The notes under the pieces were generated by a model that was not told the DNA's origin, ran no database searches, and saw nothing but the letters and a program-made list of their open reading frames with translations. Position numbers and translations under genes: made by a program. From assembly GCA_944474755.1 (NCBI GenBank), contig OX104112.1:82721756-82785755 (forward strand): a DNA stretch of 64,000 nucleotides. The letters run 5' to 3'. This stretch comes from Limnoperna fortunei (lineage: Eukaryota; Mollusca; Bivalvia; Mytilida; Modiolidae). Of this stretch, positions 1 to 12,522 are shown piece after piece. Each line of letters starts with the position of its first letter. The stretch's first letter is position 1.

Positions 1-3000
1 ATTTAACCAATAAATGAAATGCCAGTCATTTTTGTGTAAAATGAATCTCTCCGTCATATTTGATAGTGTTCCTTATAATGCCTTCGGTGACATAATTTGT
101 CTATGATGATTATATATAATTTAACTTACTTTATAGATACCCGAGGAGCTCGTTTAGTAGTACATTTCAGTACTTGTAAACCACACGCACGCGACCTGAA
201 TTACTCAATGTCCGCAGATGAAAAGCGTATGGAAATGAAATATGTATATATGATAATTTTCTTAGTTATGTAACGTAAAAATGAATATAACGCTTCTCTT
301 GAGACATATAACCGCAAATACTAGTTTTCAACAATAAACATATTTGCGTCTATTCTCATATTTCAGACGGCTTTTGCTACCTAGCAAATTATTTTAAGTC
401 TTTAAATAAAATTATCTATCTTGACAGGCATAATCACTTTTTGGATTTGGAGTGAATGGCATTTGAAAAACAATCTCTTAATATTTATTGGTAAAGTGAC
501 TAGAGAATGCCGAGTTTTTTTTATTTATGATGGTGTTTGCCCCTATTTATATATAAACTTATCTGCCATGTAAACTATGATATTTACAGTGTCTTTTGTA
601 AATGATGTTTAACTCGATGTTTTTCGTTCGGCAGTTTTCTTATTCTGTTTTTTTTATAATATTACAGGACGTTTGAGACAGAATTTATGCTTTGCGACCT
701 AACTCTCTGTTTTTACAATAAATATAAGTGCTAGTTAAAAAAAAACGCTCGATATACATTGACCAATTGTTTTTGTCCTTGGTGTATGTTATGTTTGCTT
801 TTCAAACCGACAATTTGTATTATTTACTTCACTATGTCTTGTAAAGACGTTGATTTGTACTTTGTTATTTTCTACTTGATGGGACGTAACAACTCGTTAT
901 TAATTCTTAGTAACAAGAGTTTAATTCATTATAGGTCCAAAAACTTCAGCATTTCGTTCAATAAAAATAAAAAGACCTACATTGTTTGATTATTTTTTTA
1001 CATGTGGACACTATACTTTTAAAATAAATAAATGGGAAAACGTTAAAATATTTTGTATTATATATACATAATAATAAACTAAGATCAGGCTTTAGGATAA
1101 GGGGCGATATAATAATGTACAAAATTCTTCGTTTTATTACCAATTATTTACATGCATAGGAAACATGACTTCCGTAAAAAAATATCTTTTAATCTTCACA
1201 TGCAACGAATATAAAGAAGTGTTCTGCACATATTGTAAAATTGCATCTTGTTATGCTAGTTCTAACACAAATTTCCACGACAATCAAAATGAAATCACTT
1301 AAGAGTTATTAACGACTTTCTTACAGATGAGTGTTCAAATTGGTAAAGTATCGATCGAGACAGGGTTGCTTCAAACTTAACGAGTCATTAATAAGTTATG
1401 TAGATGCATACGATGGTACTCATCAGTTAACGTCCACAGCTGTGTTGCAGTTAATGTTTCATGAAATCAGTTAATTTCCAATAAAACTCGTCCTAACAGT
1501 CCAATTTAAAGAGCATAATTCAATTCTTATTAATATAAGTTTCTGTAAAACACGAATTTTTAGGAAGTCTGAAAATCTGCAATAATTTAATTTTTTACGT
1601 ATGAATGTATGTATAACAGTCAAAAGTTAATCACGCGTGCTATATACCTAAATATGTTTATTAAATTTTAAACGTTCTCTTGATTAATTTGGTTTTCATA
1701 TTAGTATATGTATATTAAATGTGATTGCATGTTTCTAATGTAAACACTTGTCGTATCCAAGTTAATGGGTATATATTTTAATTGATTCCATATGTTTTTA
1801 ATTTGTAATATATTGTGTAACGTTGAGACGAAATATTATATAGGTGAACAAGTCTGGTACGGTATGCTTAAATGCACATTCTTCGTAACTTGTAATAATT
1901 CAGTATTATATTTAATGACAGCAGGATACACAAAAAAACTAGGGTTCAACGTATATAGTCTTTCTACCAAGGCTAACAGTTTAGGAAAATAACTGATCAG
2001 CGTTGTAGATACAGGAGGATGGAATGGATCTATTTCAGTAATAGCTAAAACCATAGAGTTTTACACTATTTGGCTATTGCACACCACCATATAAACGATA
2101 CACAGTTACAAAACCTCCAGTGATGTTGCTACGATTTGTAGATAGTGTTTTGTAAATGTTCTGACTAGAGTTATAAATGCATTGGCTATTTGGTATTCTA
2201 TTTGATTTATACATACCAAACATTTGTGGACATTTAAGTGGTTACGAAAAAAAATATATAGAGATGATAATGGCTGGCTTGTTTATGATGATCAATTGTA
2301 TAGTGTACGTAGCAGCTCAGACTTTTATTTGTATACTTTTATTTGTATACCAACAATATAATTTTATAATTTTGTTAGGCTCCAAATGATTTGATGGTCA
2401 TTATATCAATTGCCGGTTCATTCAGGTTTGCCTTATTAGAACTGGTACACTAAGATGAATTAACAACATACGATACATATGTTGCTCCTAATTATTTTAT
2501 AATAATACCGAACTTCACCATATCTTCTTTTTTAAGTTATCGTAACAAACATTGCAACTCTGCCGTAAATCATTGCCATAGACATGAGCTTTTCATTTTA
2601 TCGTTTCAGCAACTTTGCATAAATTAAACCGTAAAAGGGTCCTTTTAAAAAAACATTTCAATTAAGTAAAGTGAAAATTTGTATCTATGGCTATGACTTT
2701 TTAAATTCAGAAAAATGTGTCTTTTATCTCTAAAAGAGTCAGTACCATTAGTGGTTATTCTTGTAGTGATGTATCGATACGCTTATCTTTCGTTTTATTA
2801 TTAGTTATAAAACATGCTTGAATTTTAAATCATTAAACTGTTAACACTTAAAAGGATTAATTTTTATGAAATCTTACATAAAACAAAAACATTATGGCGT
2901 GCAAAGAATTTAAAACTTATCGTATATTACGACTAACACTCCTATCTAAAGCGTTTGTGAAATGGTTTTCAATTATGTGACAGCTTTGTTTTTTTAAAGA

Positions 3001-3440
3001 GTTAAAGATCTGTGCATGGTATCATTTTCAAATCCCACAAGAGACCATACTGTGTTTCTTGAAATTGTTTTGAAAAGAAAAAATACGTTTTTTTGTATAA
3101 TATGATAGTGAACCATTGTGTAAATATTAAAGTTTAAGTTGTCACCTGCCTAGCTGCTAGAGATCTGTCTTAAACTTGCTATAATTTGCCGTATTAAGTG
3201 AGATACATAATCGTAATCAAGTGATGCAATAGTGTTGCTGCACATGAATGGGAAGTTCACAATTGGGAAGTTGAAGACATCTCGTTGTCATACAGTGTAG
3301 ATCTGCGTTGATGCTTTTTGTCAAGTTTAAAGTGACGTAAAGCTTTGAAAAGGATTGGAGAATGTCTACGGCAACCTAAATTCGAGCTCATTTTTATGGA
3401 TACGATCTAGATACAAAAATACCACGGTAGCCGACTAACC
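1..3440. other. AT-rich intergenic or intronic DNA, nothing recognised
   Basis: No coding region, RNA gene or repeat family is recognised here. The short open frames (about 60-76 codons) have AT-driven composition, with many Phe, Ile, Tyr, Asn and Lys codons, and no family motif. The only local structure noted is a short duplication of a TTTTATTTGTATA-like stretch near 2323-2350. The last 200 bases become slightly less AT-rich approaching the exon-like segment at 3461. Confidence 0.6.
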
Positions 3441-3460
3441 ACCAAGTCAAGGTGCAATAA

Positions 3461-3502
3461 TGAATCCGGATCCAGACAAGCACACTCGACACAAACGCAC
3501 AG
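3461..3502 (+). CDS. Candidate first coding exon of an unidentified gene (weak)
   Basis: An ATG opens the peptide MNPDPDKHTRHKRT and is followed by a splice-donor-like site, CACAG|GTATGC. The stretch is less AT-rich than its surroundings and polar or basic in composition, which is unusual for random ORFs in this window. If the donor is not used, the frame continues for 49 codons to a TAG near 3609. Joining this donor to the acceptor before the receptor gene (19973) would give a stop soon after the junction, so it is not a coding exon of that receptor. I do not recognise the peptide. It could be the first exon of a gene whose remaining exons are outside the window or too short to see, or it could be chance. 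Confidence 0.25.
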
Positions 3503-3509
3503 GTATGCA

Positions 3510-4597
3510 GTCCCTGCTTCTAAATCGACAGCCGTCTAGTTACTCATTATCATTTTTTGGGCAGACAGAGAACAACAGGGTTTACCTATCACATAACAAA
3601 ATTATCTAGTTTTTGAAAAACGTAGATTAATCAAAACGAGCAATCAAGTTATGGTTACGATTTTAAGAGGTGCAATAAGCTCTTGTTTAAATAACTCATT
3701 AGTCAACAACAGTTTACGATCGAGAAATTTGAAATGCCGAACACAATATAAGAATAACGTATAAGTTGTAAATGTAAACACTATGCGTATGTTGTGCTAA
3801 TAATTAATAAAAAGGCAATGTAACGAAGACAAGAAGAACAGTGTCTGTAGTGTCTTTCACTAAGCTCGCTACGGCAAATGAAATACGAATTGATCATTGA
3901 CAAGACATCATTTAAAATGTGGGTCTTTATTTCATAATGTCTTCGAGACACCTTGTTTCATAAGTGTACACAAATATTTCAATAGTTTTTACAAAATATC
4001 CTCTAAAAATAACAAATATGTTGTGATTAGAAAAGTCGGACAGTTGACAGAGATTTTTATCTTTATTTTTTTTAATATAATCACAAAGTCAGCTTTGCCT
4101 TGGATAATTACGTATTTATATTGTCTTATTTGGCAAATTATCTAACATGGAACTATTTAAGGACAGTGCATTATCTTTAAAAGTTATGCTCAATTTAAAG
4201 GATTGAGGCTCTCCTCTTTTCTTTTGAGTAGCTTTGTATGAACATTATGAATATGCATTTCTCATAAGACATAAGGAACACGTAATGAAGATAGATGCAC
4301 AATTTAATATCAATCAAAACGCCAACAGTTTGATGAAAAACCCAAAGACCATGCAATAGAAATATATCTTCGATCAAAGCGTCCAGCATGTTTAAATAAT
4401 CTTTCCGTGTTATTAATTGCTTAAAGCAGATGAATTTGCGAATTTGTATATGTGCGTGATCATATATCTGGTATTCAGGCAATTATATTTCTCATTATCA
4501 CTAAATCCACTATAAAAAGGAAACGTTACTGCCGACAAATATCGTGATCAAGTGTGTAAAAGTCTACCAAATTGTAGTGGGAGTCATTATCCGATCC
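3510..4597. other. Intergenic or intronic DNA, nothing recognised
   Basis: AT-rich sequence between the exon-like segment and the PIF/Harbinger-derived element. The open frames at 3897-4145 (+) and 4195-4482 (-) carry no recognisable motif and have random AT-rich composition. Confidence 0.55.
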
Positions 4598-4600
4598 TAA

Positions 4601-5218
4601 AGCCCGTTTACACGATCAAAGTTTCCATCAAAAACTTTGTCAAAGTTTCCTGTTTACACGATCAAAGATTTTGATGGTTTTCTGTTATTAATAGAAATAA
4701 ATAACTGGCGGGAATCTTTATAAACAACATGGATATTGAGTTTGAGGAATATATGGCAGTGTATGTGTGGATTTTATGTGCAGTAATTTTGCTACACAGG
4801 CGGCGTACAAATAGGATTAGGCCTAGGAGAATGTGGTGTAGGGCCTGGTTGCATACACGAAGAACTAGAATCTGCTACAACATTTTGGTTCAGGAATTAG
4901 AAGTAAATCAATTCAACCTTCTAATAATTCATTAGTCCATAGAAATTGTGTTGCTCTCTTTCCCTCCATTTTTCCATGTGCTTTTGTTTACAAAATATTC
5001 TGATAAATTCCAGAACATGTCCTGATTAGTCAATTCCTATCAAAGTTTATCAAAGTGTTTAGAAAAATAGGATGATGTTCTATTCTTTCAAAGTCCATCA
5101 AAGTGTTTCCAATTTTTTAAACACAGGTTATGATGCAGGTCTACATGGTCAAAAATCTTGGTCAAAGAAAACTTTGCCAAAGTTTTTGATGGGAAACTTC
5201 GAGCGTGTAAACGGAGCT
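4601..5218 (+). mobile_element. PIF/Harbinger-type DNA transposon, internally deleted
   Basis: The element is 618 bp. The left end starts AGCCCGTTTACACG and the right end, read on the other strand, starts AGCTCCGTTTACACG. The inverted repeats continue for roughly 50 bp on each side with few mismatches and share the motif ATCAAAAACTTTG. It is flanked on both sides by the trinucleotide TAA (4598-4600 and 5219-5221), the target duplication typical of PIF/Harbinger (TWA). Subterminal repeats occur inside: GTTTACACGATCAAAG appears near 4607 and again near 4653, and CAAAGT-type motifs recur near the right end. The interior holds only the start of a transposase gene (4729-4935), so the copy cannot move itself. 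The structural evidence (inverted repeats, target duplication, matching protein fragment) is mutually consistent. Confidence 0.82.
4729..4935 (+). pseudogene. N-terminal fragment of a PIF/Harbinger (HARBI1/ALP1-like) transposase
   Basis: This 68-codon open frame lies inside the inverted-repeat element. Residues 1-22 are an acidic then hydrophobic start, residues 24-35 are an Arg-rich run (RRRTNRIRPRRM), and residues 36-57 carry a W..AWL..RR....YN.L.QELE pattern. That layout matches the N-terminal region of Harbinger nucleases (HARBI1 / ALP1-like), where an Arg-rich stretch precedes a conserved W-x-x-x-W-L and Y-x-x-L-x-x-E-L segment. Harbinger transposases are usually around 350-450 residues with a DDE catalytic core. 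The core is absent here, because the frame stops about 280 bp before the right inverted repeat. It is a remnant of the nuclease gene left by internal deletion. The family assignment is from motif recognition, not a search. Confidence 0.72.
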
Positions 5219-5221
5219 TAA

Positions 5222-8200
5222 GGTCGGTCAAACTTAAATGTGCTTCGTAATTGATAAGGCTACAACTACATTGAATTTTATGCATTTATCAAGAAATTTG
5301 TTTTCTGATTTAAAAAAAATAATAAAAAGCGTTCACATTTGTTTTATAACTAACTTTAGCTTTCTATGTTGATACAAGACACATTCTCGATAATAAAATT
5401 CTGCAGGTGACATTTTCTCAGATTTGTTACGAATTCTAAATCTTATTTGATCAAACATCGAACACGTCGACCTGATCAGTAGGGCAATTATTTTATAAAA
5501 TTGTTACCGATAATTCTCAGCGTGTTGTCTAATTGGTCGTTATATGAACAACAACGCTACCACGAATTGTAATTAAGTACGCTTTATTTTCAACTAATAT
5601 CCGCATCAGCAATTACATTGGTTTTTATTGTTTGCTAGAAAAAAAAAGTAAAAAATACAGTTAAATAGGAATGTTTGAAACATGACAAAAACAGTCGAAT
5701 AAAAAAAAGACAATTAGATGCTGAAGGTTGTAGACCGAAAAATGTTAATTTAAAATCTGACGCATTGTGAATAAGCAGAGGAAATGACATAAACTATGGT
5801 CAAATATATCAATTTATTTATTAATTGCTATGCGGTGTTTTGCTATTTGTATTGGCTCTTGTTGCATCATTTGATTTTATTCTGTTCGAAATATAGAACA
5901 TTATTTTTCACAAAACATAAAGTATGACTTATCAATAATATGGTCAGCTGATTTTGATGTCGATTGGTTACCTTTTCACAACACCTTGTTTATCGTAATC
6001 GAGCACCCAGACAGAACATATAATAGGTTAGAGAAATTAACTGAACACATCATGTCACTAAATTTTGAGTAATTGTATTTTAATGTGTATGTATTTAGGA
6101 CGAAAACGCGTTCAAAAACCAACGCAGGACTAATTCAATGTCAGATTTAATTTAAAAGAAAACAGTCAGATCATTCGTCTTTCGATTTGTCACATTTAAA
6201 AATGTATTTAATTTGGTTGTTTTCAGTACATATAATTTTCATCTAAAAACAGAACCTACGATTCAAGATGAATTGTTCCAAGTATAATGACATTTGTAAA
6301 ATTCTTCTCATTTTTACATTGTACGGTAGTATATAATGAACTGATTCATTAAAAACAAGAAATGATTCATGTAAGGCCAGAAATCGCTTATAACCGCAGA
6401 TTGTTTTTTTTACGTACAAGGAGGATATACTGCGTATGTGCAAGTAATTTATTAAGCATTTTTGTTAAGACAACTTTAACACAGCTTAGAGCATTATAAA
6501 CGTACATATATTTATCTACATTGGATTTGCACTATTTCTTTATAATTATTACTTGATAATTACAAAAAACTCAGTTTCTTATCTAAACTTTCTACATCCT
6601 TCCCAAGCGTGTCTGAATAATGAGTAAGGAATATAGATTCTTATTCAATCCTGAATTCATGCTTTTTTGAGATAAGGGGTAAATATAAATAATGCATTAT
6701 AACTATTAAAAAATTGCCCAGAACACACATAGACCTATTTTGTATATCACTAACTTATCAAGTACTGAGTCTTTTCATCCAAATCGTACGAGTACCATGT
6801 TACATCTGGTTATAAAGCAATAATCAAAAACAATTGCTTTTTCTAGCCAATTGACATTACGGTCACACTTAATTAAGTATATTATCTTTTGATTAATTTA
6901 ACAGGTGTAAGTTTAGAAATAGAAAGAGTACACCTTTGGCATCTATAACAGTAACTGTGTGTATCTTAAACGAATAAAACAGTTTTTTGCGAAATTAACT
7001 TAATCTTTACAGTGAAACATATTTTAAACTATTCTTCGGATTATAATTGTGTAGTAATTGTTTTTAGGATGATATTCGCGAAAGTAACCTATTAGAATTG
7101 AGTTCCCTAGTTTCCGAATAGATCAACTCGTAAATGGAACAAAGGAAACGATTTTGATTAATAAATCTTAACCTAAATGTTCAAATGTCTTGCAAAATAC
7201 ATAATCTATACATTCACGCTTGTACTTAGCAGGTCTAAGAAATTAAAATATTACTAAGAAAGATGTTTGCCCTTTGATATAACATGCTACGAATAAAGCA
7301 AAGTATGTTTGTTTTATTTTAGTTTCTTGATATAGGATCCAAAATTATTGCTAGTTATTTAGACTTGCCACATGTCCTTGTGTATTTGTTGGTTTTAGAA
7401 AGTTACATCTTTATTAGCCACATGTCCTATCTATTTGTGTGTCCAAAATCCTTTCTAATAGCGAAAATATGCAAAAGGATTTGTAGCAAGTCTACTAGTA
7501 ATTACAAATCTCCTTATATTTGCATTCCAGTTTTTGGTACAAAATTTATGTATCATGCGAATGTGGTTTAGTGTAACCTATTACACTATCCGTCAAGGAG
7601 AATACTCATTGTAATGCTTCTAAAAAACAACCGTTTGAAAAATTTCATGATTTCAAATAATAAATAAAAAATACTAAACTTTAATAGCTCAGTGTACATA
7701 AGTGCAGGCTTCTGTGACACAAAGCTTGCATTTTACATCAATAAGCAAATAAATGACAGTGTGTGGGTGAAACTAATTTAACTGATTTAATCGGGAACCT
7801 GTTATTGAGATCACGTGCTTAATGGCGCTAACGACGTAAATCTTACTAAGTGTATTATAATATGCACATGGTGCATTACAGGAGGTCAATACATCATCTT
7901 CCCCGAAAAGATAATGTTCTCTACGGTATTTATTATCTAGCACAATAAATGTCTTTCTACAGGAAAGACATATATTATCAAGATATATTAGAAATTGAAA
8001 GATGTACGTTAAACTTGTTCCAAGCTAACAGATAAACTGATAGTAATTTGTCCTTGCTGCGTCAGACATTTCGTTTGTCAATATTTATGTGGAATTAATT
8101 TGTTATTAATGATAACTTTCCTAACGTTTAAAATGGGTAACAAGAGCATTTTTAAACATGCATGTTAATTAATATGGCGTTTATCCGTGTATATGTTGTT

Positions 8201-11200
8201 GTTTATCTACTCTACACAGCCATGAAATAAAACTTCCTCGCATCTCATCCTGTCTTCGAGCAAATTATTCGAAATACGTTGTCCTCAGACAAAAAGGAGA
8301 AAACAAGATTTGTGAATAATAAACTCCGAAAATAAAAAAGTAGAATTAGATATTTGACTTCCCGGGGCTATGATGAGATGATGTTATTAAAATTTTGTTT
8401 TCTATGAAGAAAACCTTAAAATTGAATGATGTACGATGTTAGAATCATTATTATATCCTGTTGGTGTAGACTTTCAAGTAACGATAGAAACTATTGTCAT
8501 AACATATCTTTGGAAAATAATCAGCTTATCAACAACACATTTTATGACTATTTTATTAACATATAATATTGAGCAGGCTTGAAAATATAATTTGTGAAAA
8601 ACAGGACAGTTCATTAGCAGGTATTATTTACAAAGCCAAATGTCATGAAATACCTTGAAATTATAGGTTCAGTGGTTTATTTCAACTAGATGTTTTATTT
8701 GAAGGAATTGCGAAAATACTTTTTGTACGTAAACCCAAACATTCGTCCTCACGTTTTTAATATTCCCTTTTGCCGGTTAAATGCATGTCAGGGTTCTCAC
8801 AATTATAGAACAGTTGAACAGTTAACATAAGTAGTTTTTTATATAATTTATATTCTATGTACCTTATTTTCTCAGTCACTTGCTTATCATTTTTGACGAT
8901 TATTTTGTGTAACTTTAAATTAAACAAATATGACCAAACCATTTGTTAGAACTGTGTTTCTAAACCTTAAGGATTTTGGGATTACTTGATTACACATTAA
9001 AACATCACATTGTATCATCCGTTAGCAATAAAACGTCTTATTGACGAACTTCAATTGTCGGGGTTTTGTAAAACTAATGAATTTATATAAATAATAGATT
9101 TCTATCACGTAAGTGTTGTTTCCGTCAATCATACTTCAAGTGACAAATCAAAGGATGGAAGTAACAGTTATATTATCTACGCCACGTAACATGCATCAAA
9201 CGATAGATTGCCTTCTATCAGTGTTCACATTATTATTTTTTTTCTTTTCAATACTCCTCGAAAATAATACTGACACATTATTATTTCAAATATTTATTCT
9301 ACAACGTAACTTGCATTACCAAAATACATTCTATCATTTTTTCTTGCAAAGCAATTAAAATTCCTGAAAGTTTCTCAAACACAAAGGTTCTTGTTTATCA
9401 AAAAACGCAAATTTGCATTTCATTCTCACTTTCAATTACAATTTCGGTCTTTATTATTAAACATATTCGTCAAAAAGTGTCAACCTAACTGTTTTCTTCA
9501 GGTCAAAAACCCGAAAACAATGCTCAAAACATGTATGCAAATTCTAAAACAAGTATTAAATCTTGCTCGGTGTAGGCAAAAATCTAAAATTTCGTAAATT
9601 GCATTATGATCTTGTTTACTATTTTTGTGCTTTAGCTTTGTTAACTGTGTATATTCTTACATTACATGATGAATGTATTCGGTTTAGTTTGTATTTATCC
9701 CAATTATAGATTCATGTAATAAAAATAATATTAATTGTTTACAGCACGATTTGGTAAAATGTTGTAAAACGTTAACATTAACCACACGCTTCAGTGGCGA
9801 AAAATGTTCATTCTTTTTAAACGCTAGAAAAGGGATCCACACAAAGTTCTCATGCATGCTAAATGGAATTAACGCAATTCTTCTAAAAGAATTTAAAACA
9901 TTAAAGATGAGATATTAACAATGCAGATACATTCATTTCTTTTCTTTGTATTGAATTCATGATTTCATGATTATGTTTCATTTATTATCTTAAGAAAACA
10001 GCAATTCAAACTGTAAAGCAAACGCAAATCTATTTGGCCTTTCGTCGTGCATAATATTTTACAATATCCATCATACATTAAGGTCATTAGTAAATAATGG
10101 CATTGTTAAGACAAGTAAATCTTTTTATTAGCAATGCCTTGATAGAACTAAACTCTTAATTATTGGCTAAGCCAAACATTCTTCATGTATTCTGTTCACT
10201 AAAAATTCATGAAAAGATAATCTGTAGTTATGAATATATATACTTATAACAATGCTGACAAAAATGTCATAACTATATAACTTAATGTCACAACGGTAGC
10301 TTTATTGACATAGATAATTGGCATCTGTAAGCACCTATTAAAACAAACAGCCTTGAGAAATCTAGATCACAAAAATCTAACAATTCAATTAATAATACCA
10401 TTTTCTAAAACAACATTTAAAAAAGAGTAAAATATTCAAACAATGATATTGCATTAGTCCACGTGTATGAGCAAACCCCAAAATGTTCCTTTCTAAGGTA
10501 TCATTTAAATTCCGCGTATATCCATGAGTTTCAGAAATACGTTGGCATTCGATAAGTATTCAGACTTTGTGATCGTTAGAATTCCTATGGCGATTAAATG
10601 TATTTGTGAGTCTAAACAGAAAATGACTTGGGTACTCTTCGCAGCTTGAAGGGTACCTCAACAAACTATAATTTAATTAGGTTTTCGTTGAGACATGTCA
10701 TATTAACCGGCGATAACAATATGGATTAACTTTATCTATTGCATAGTTTCTCGCTGTTTTGCTTCCTTAATTCCATCAGATATAAACTGGTATGAAGTGG
10801 ACTGAATGAACAAAATCAGATAATGATATGAAGTAATTTGCTGAGTTATAGCTTTCATTTAATTTATTTTAGCATTGTGACCGAATACCAGACCGTACAA
10901 TTTCTACAAATTAAGCAACACACATAACCTTCGTTGGTTGACTTTTATATATTGACGGTAATTGTCGGGTGTAGTCTACATTGTAGATATATTTAAGTAC
11001 ATCGATGGTAGTGCTCTATTTTACTCAAATAAAACCGTTTTTCATGTGAGATTGCCACCACAAATTATAGTTTTCCTTTTATACACTTTGATTCAACCGA
11101 AAAAGAAATGCTTCAAAAATGATTTTCGAACCGGTCAAATAATGTGAGCAAACAATAAATGAACTAAGTAAGACGTCTCGCGAGCAGTGGAAAATAATGA

Positions 11201-12355
11201 GAATTTGAAGTTATCCGATACGCTCTCGGGCCATTTCCGTCGCGATGTCATTTAGATTTGAACGGTTTATGCTATATATACAATGGTTCTTAGATATAAT
11301 CATCTATATACTAATTTAGTCGTTGACTGGAAAGTAATTTCCGGCAGATCCTTATTTGCTTAGTTCATCTGCATCTCTATTCAATCTTTACTAAAACTAA
11401 TTTATCAACCAACGTTAATCAATTGTGGTTTTGAATTATCTTTAATGATAATTTCTGCCCTATGATGAAAGTCCACTCAATTTCCTTGTGTGTATTTACA
11501 TATAAGTTACTCTATATTTACTCATAAATAAACGCTTTAGGATTGCACTCTTGTAATAGGTTAGTAGAAAGCGCTTTTAGAAAAATTTTATTTTTAAGTT
11601 GAAGACTTCGGATAATTTTGAACAATCCATAATACATGAAATATTGAGAAAGAGGCGTAATCTAGTGTTTTCAATACAATGTTGCAATTGATATAATTTA
11701 ATTGATGTATATTATATTGAATGTGAATATTTGTTTAGAAATATGATACACAGTTACTTTATTGCATTGTCGGATGATCACCTCGAGCTCCTTGGGTAGG
11801 GCTACGGATTTTTTATTTGGAGTGCGGTGGATCATATTCCTGTCCAAATTCCGCCAAAACCTTAAAGTGTGTGCTTGCTATTTTAGATCCCGTACCATCA
11901 AGAACACAATGCAACTTAAAGATATATTGTGGAAGTTTTGGGTGACACCTTTATAAAATTTATTTAATAGTTTCTAATCGCCAAACGAGCACTATTTGGT
12001 GATACTAAGGACGAGACCAACACAACAAGTCTGGAAAAGAAATGGATCTTTGAGCACGAAATTTTGATTATTTCTAGAAATGTTGAAAGAGGAGTTGTGT
12101 TAATATAGGAAATATGTAACTTTTTGTTAGCCAACAATTCAAAATGGAAAAAATACCAACATTATATAACACATTCTATCGTGGTCGTTACATAAATGTG
12201 TTGGGTTGCGCCATAATACTCCGAGTACCTGGCTTTAAACAACGAATCAGCAATTATTTATGATAACATTCATGAATTGCTGATATCCCAATAGATTTAA
12301 TCCCTTAGATGCTATTTCTGTTTTTTATGTTCATACTATCCCTTTCACGTTTGGT
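5222..12355. other. Long AT-rich region without recognised genes or repeats
   Basis: About 7 kb was read on both strands without finding a gene family, RNA gene or repeat shared with the rest of the window. Frames such as 6243-6443 (-), 7365-7571 (+), 9113-9358 (+) and 11762-11956 (+) have no known motif and look random. A slightly GC-richer patch at about 11165-11270 has no usable open frame. The stretch could be intergenic or a large intron. Confidence 0.55.
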
Positions 12356-12522
12356 ATTTAACGCCATTTTCAGCTATTTTTTAGCTATATTGAGGCATCC
12401 AGTTTTTATTGCAGAGTAAGCCGGAGTACCCGAGGAAAACTCCGACCTTCGGTAGAAAAACTGGCAATCCTTGTCAATTAAGATTATAGTCGAGTAAACT
12501 ATGCCTGCTGTGATACTCGTTC
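12356..12522 (-). repeat. tRNA-derived SINE (SINE-A), 5'-truncated
   Basis: Read on the minus strand, this has the SINE-A body: TTAATTGACAAGGATTGCC, a CTACCGAAGGTCGG block, CGGGTACTCCGG, ATAAAAACTGGATGCC, then an ATATAGCTAAAA...GGCGTTAAA tail. The tRNA-like head is not recognisable; instead the sequence runs into unrelated DNA near 12520. An open frame across it (12374-12607, minus) is a by-product of the SINE and not a gene. Confidence 0.8.
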
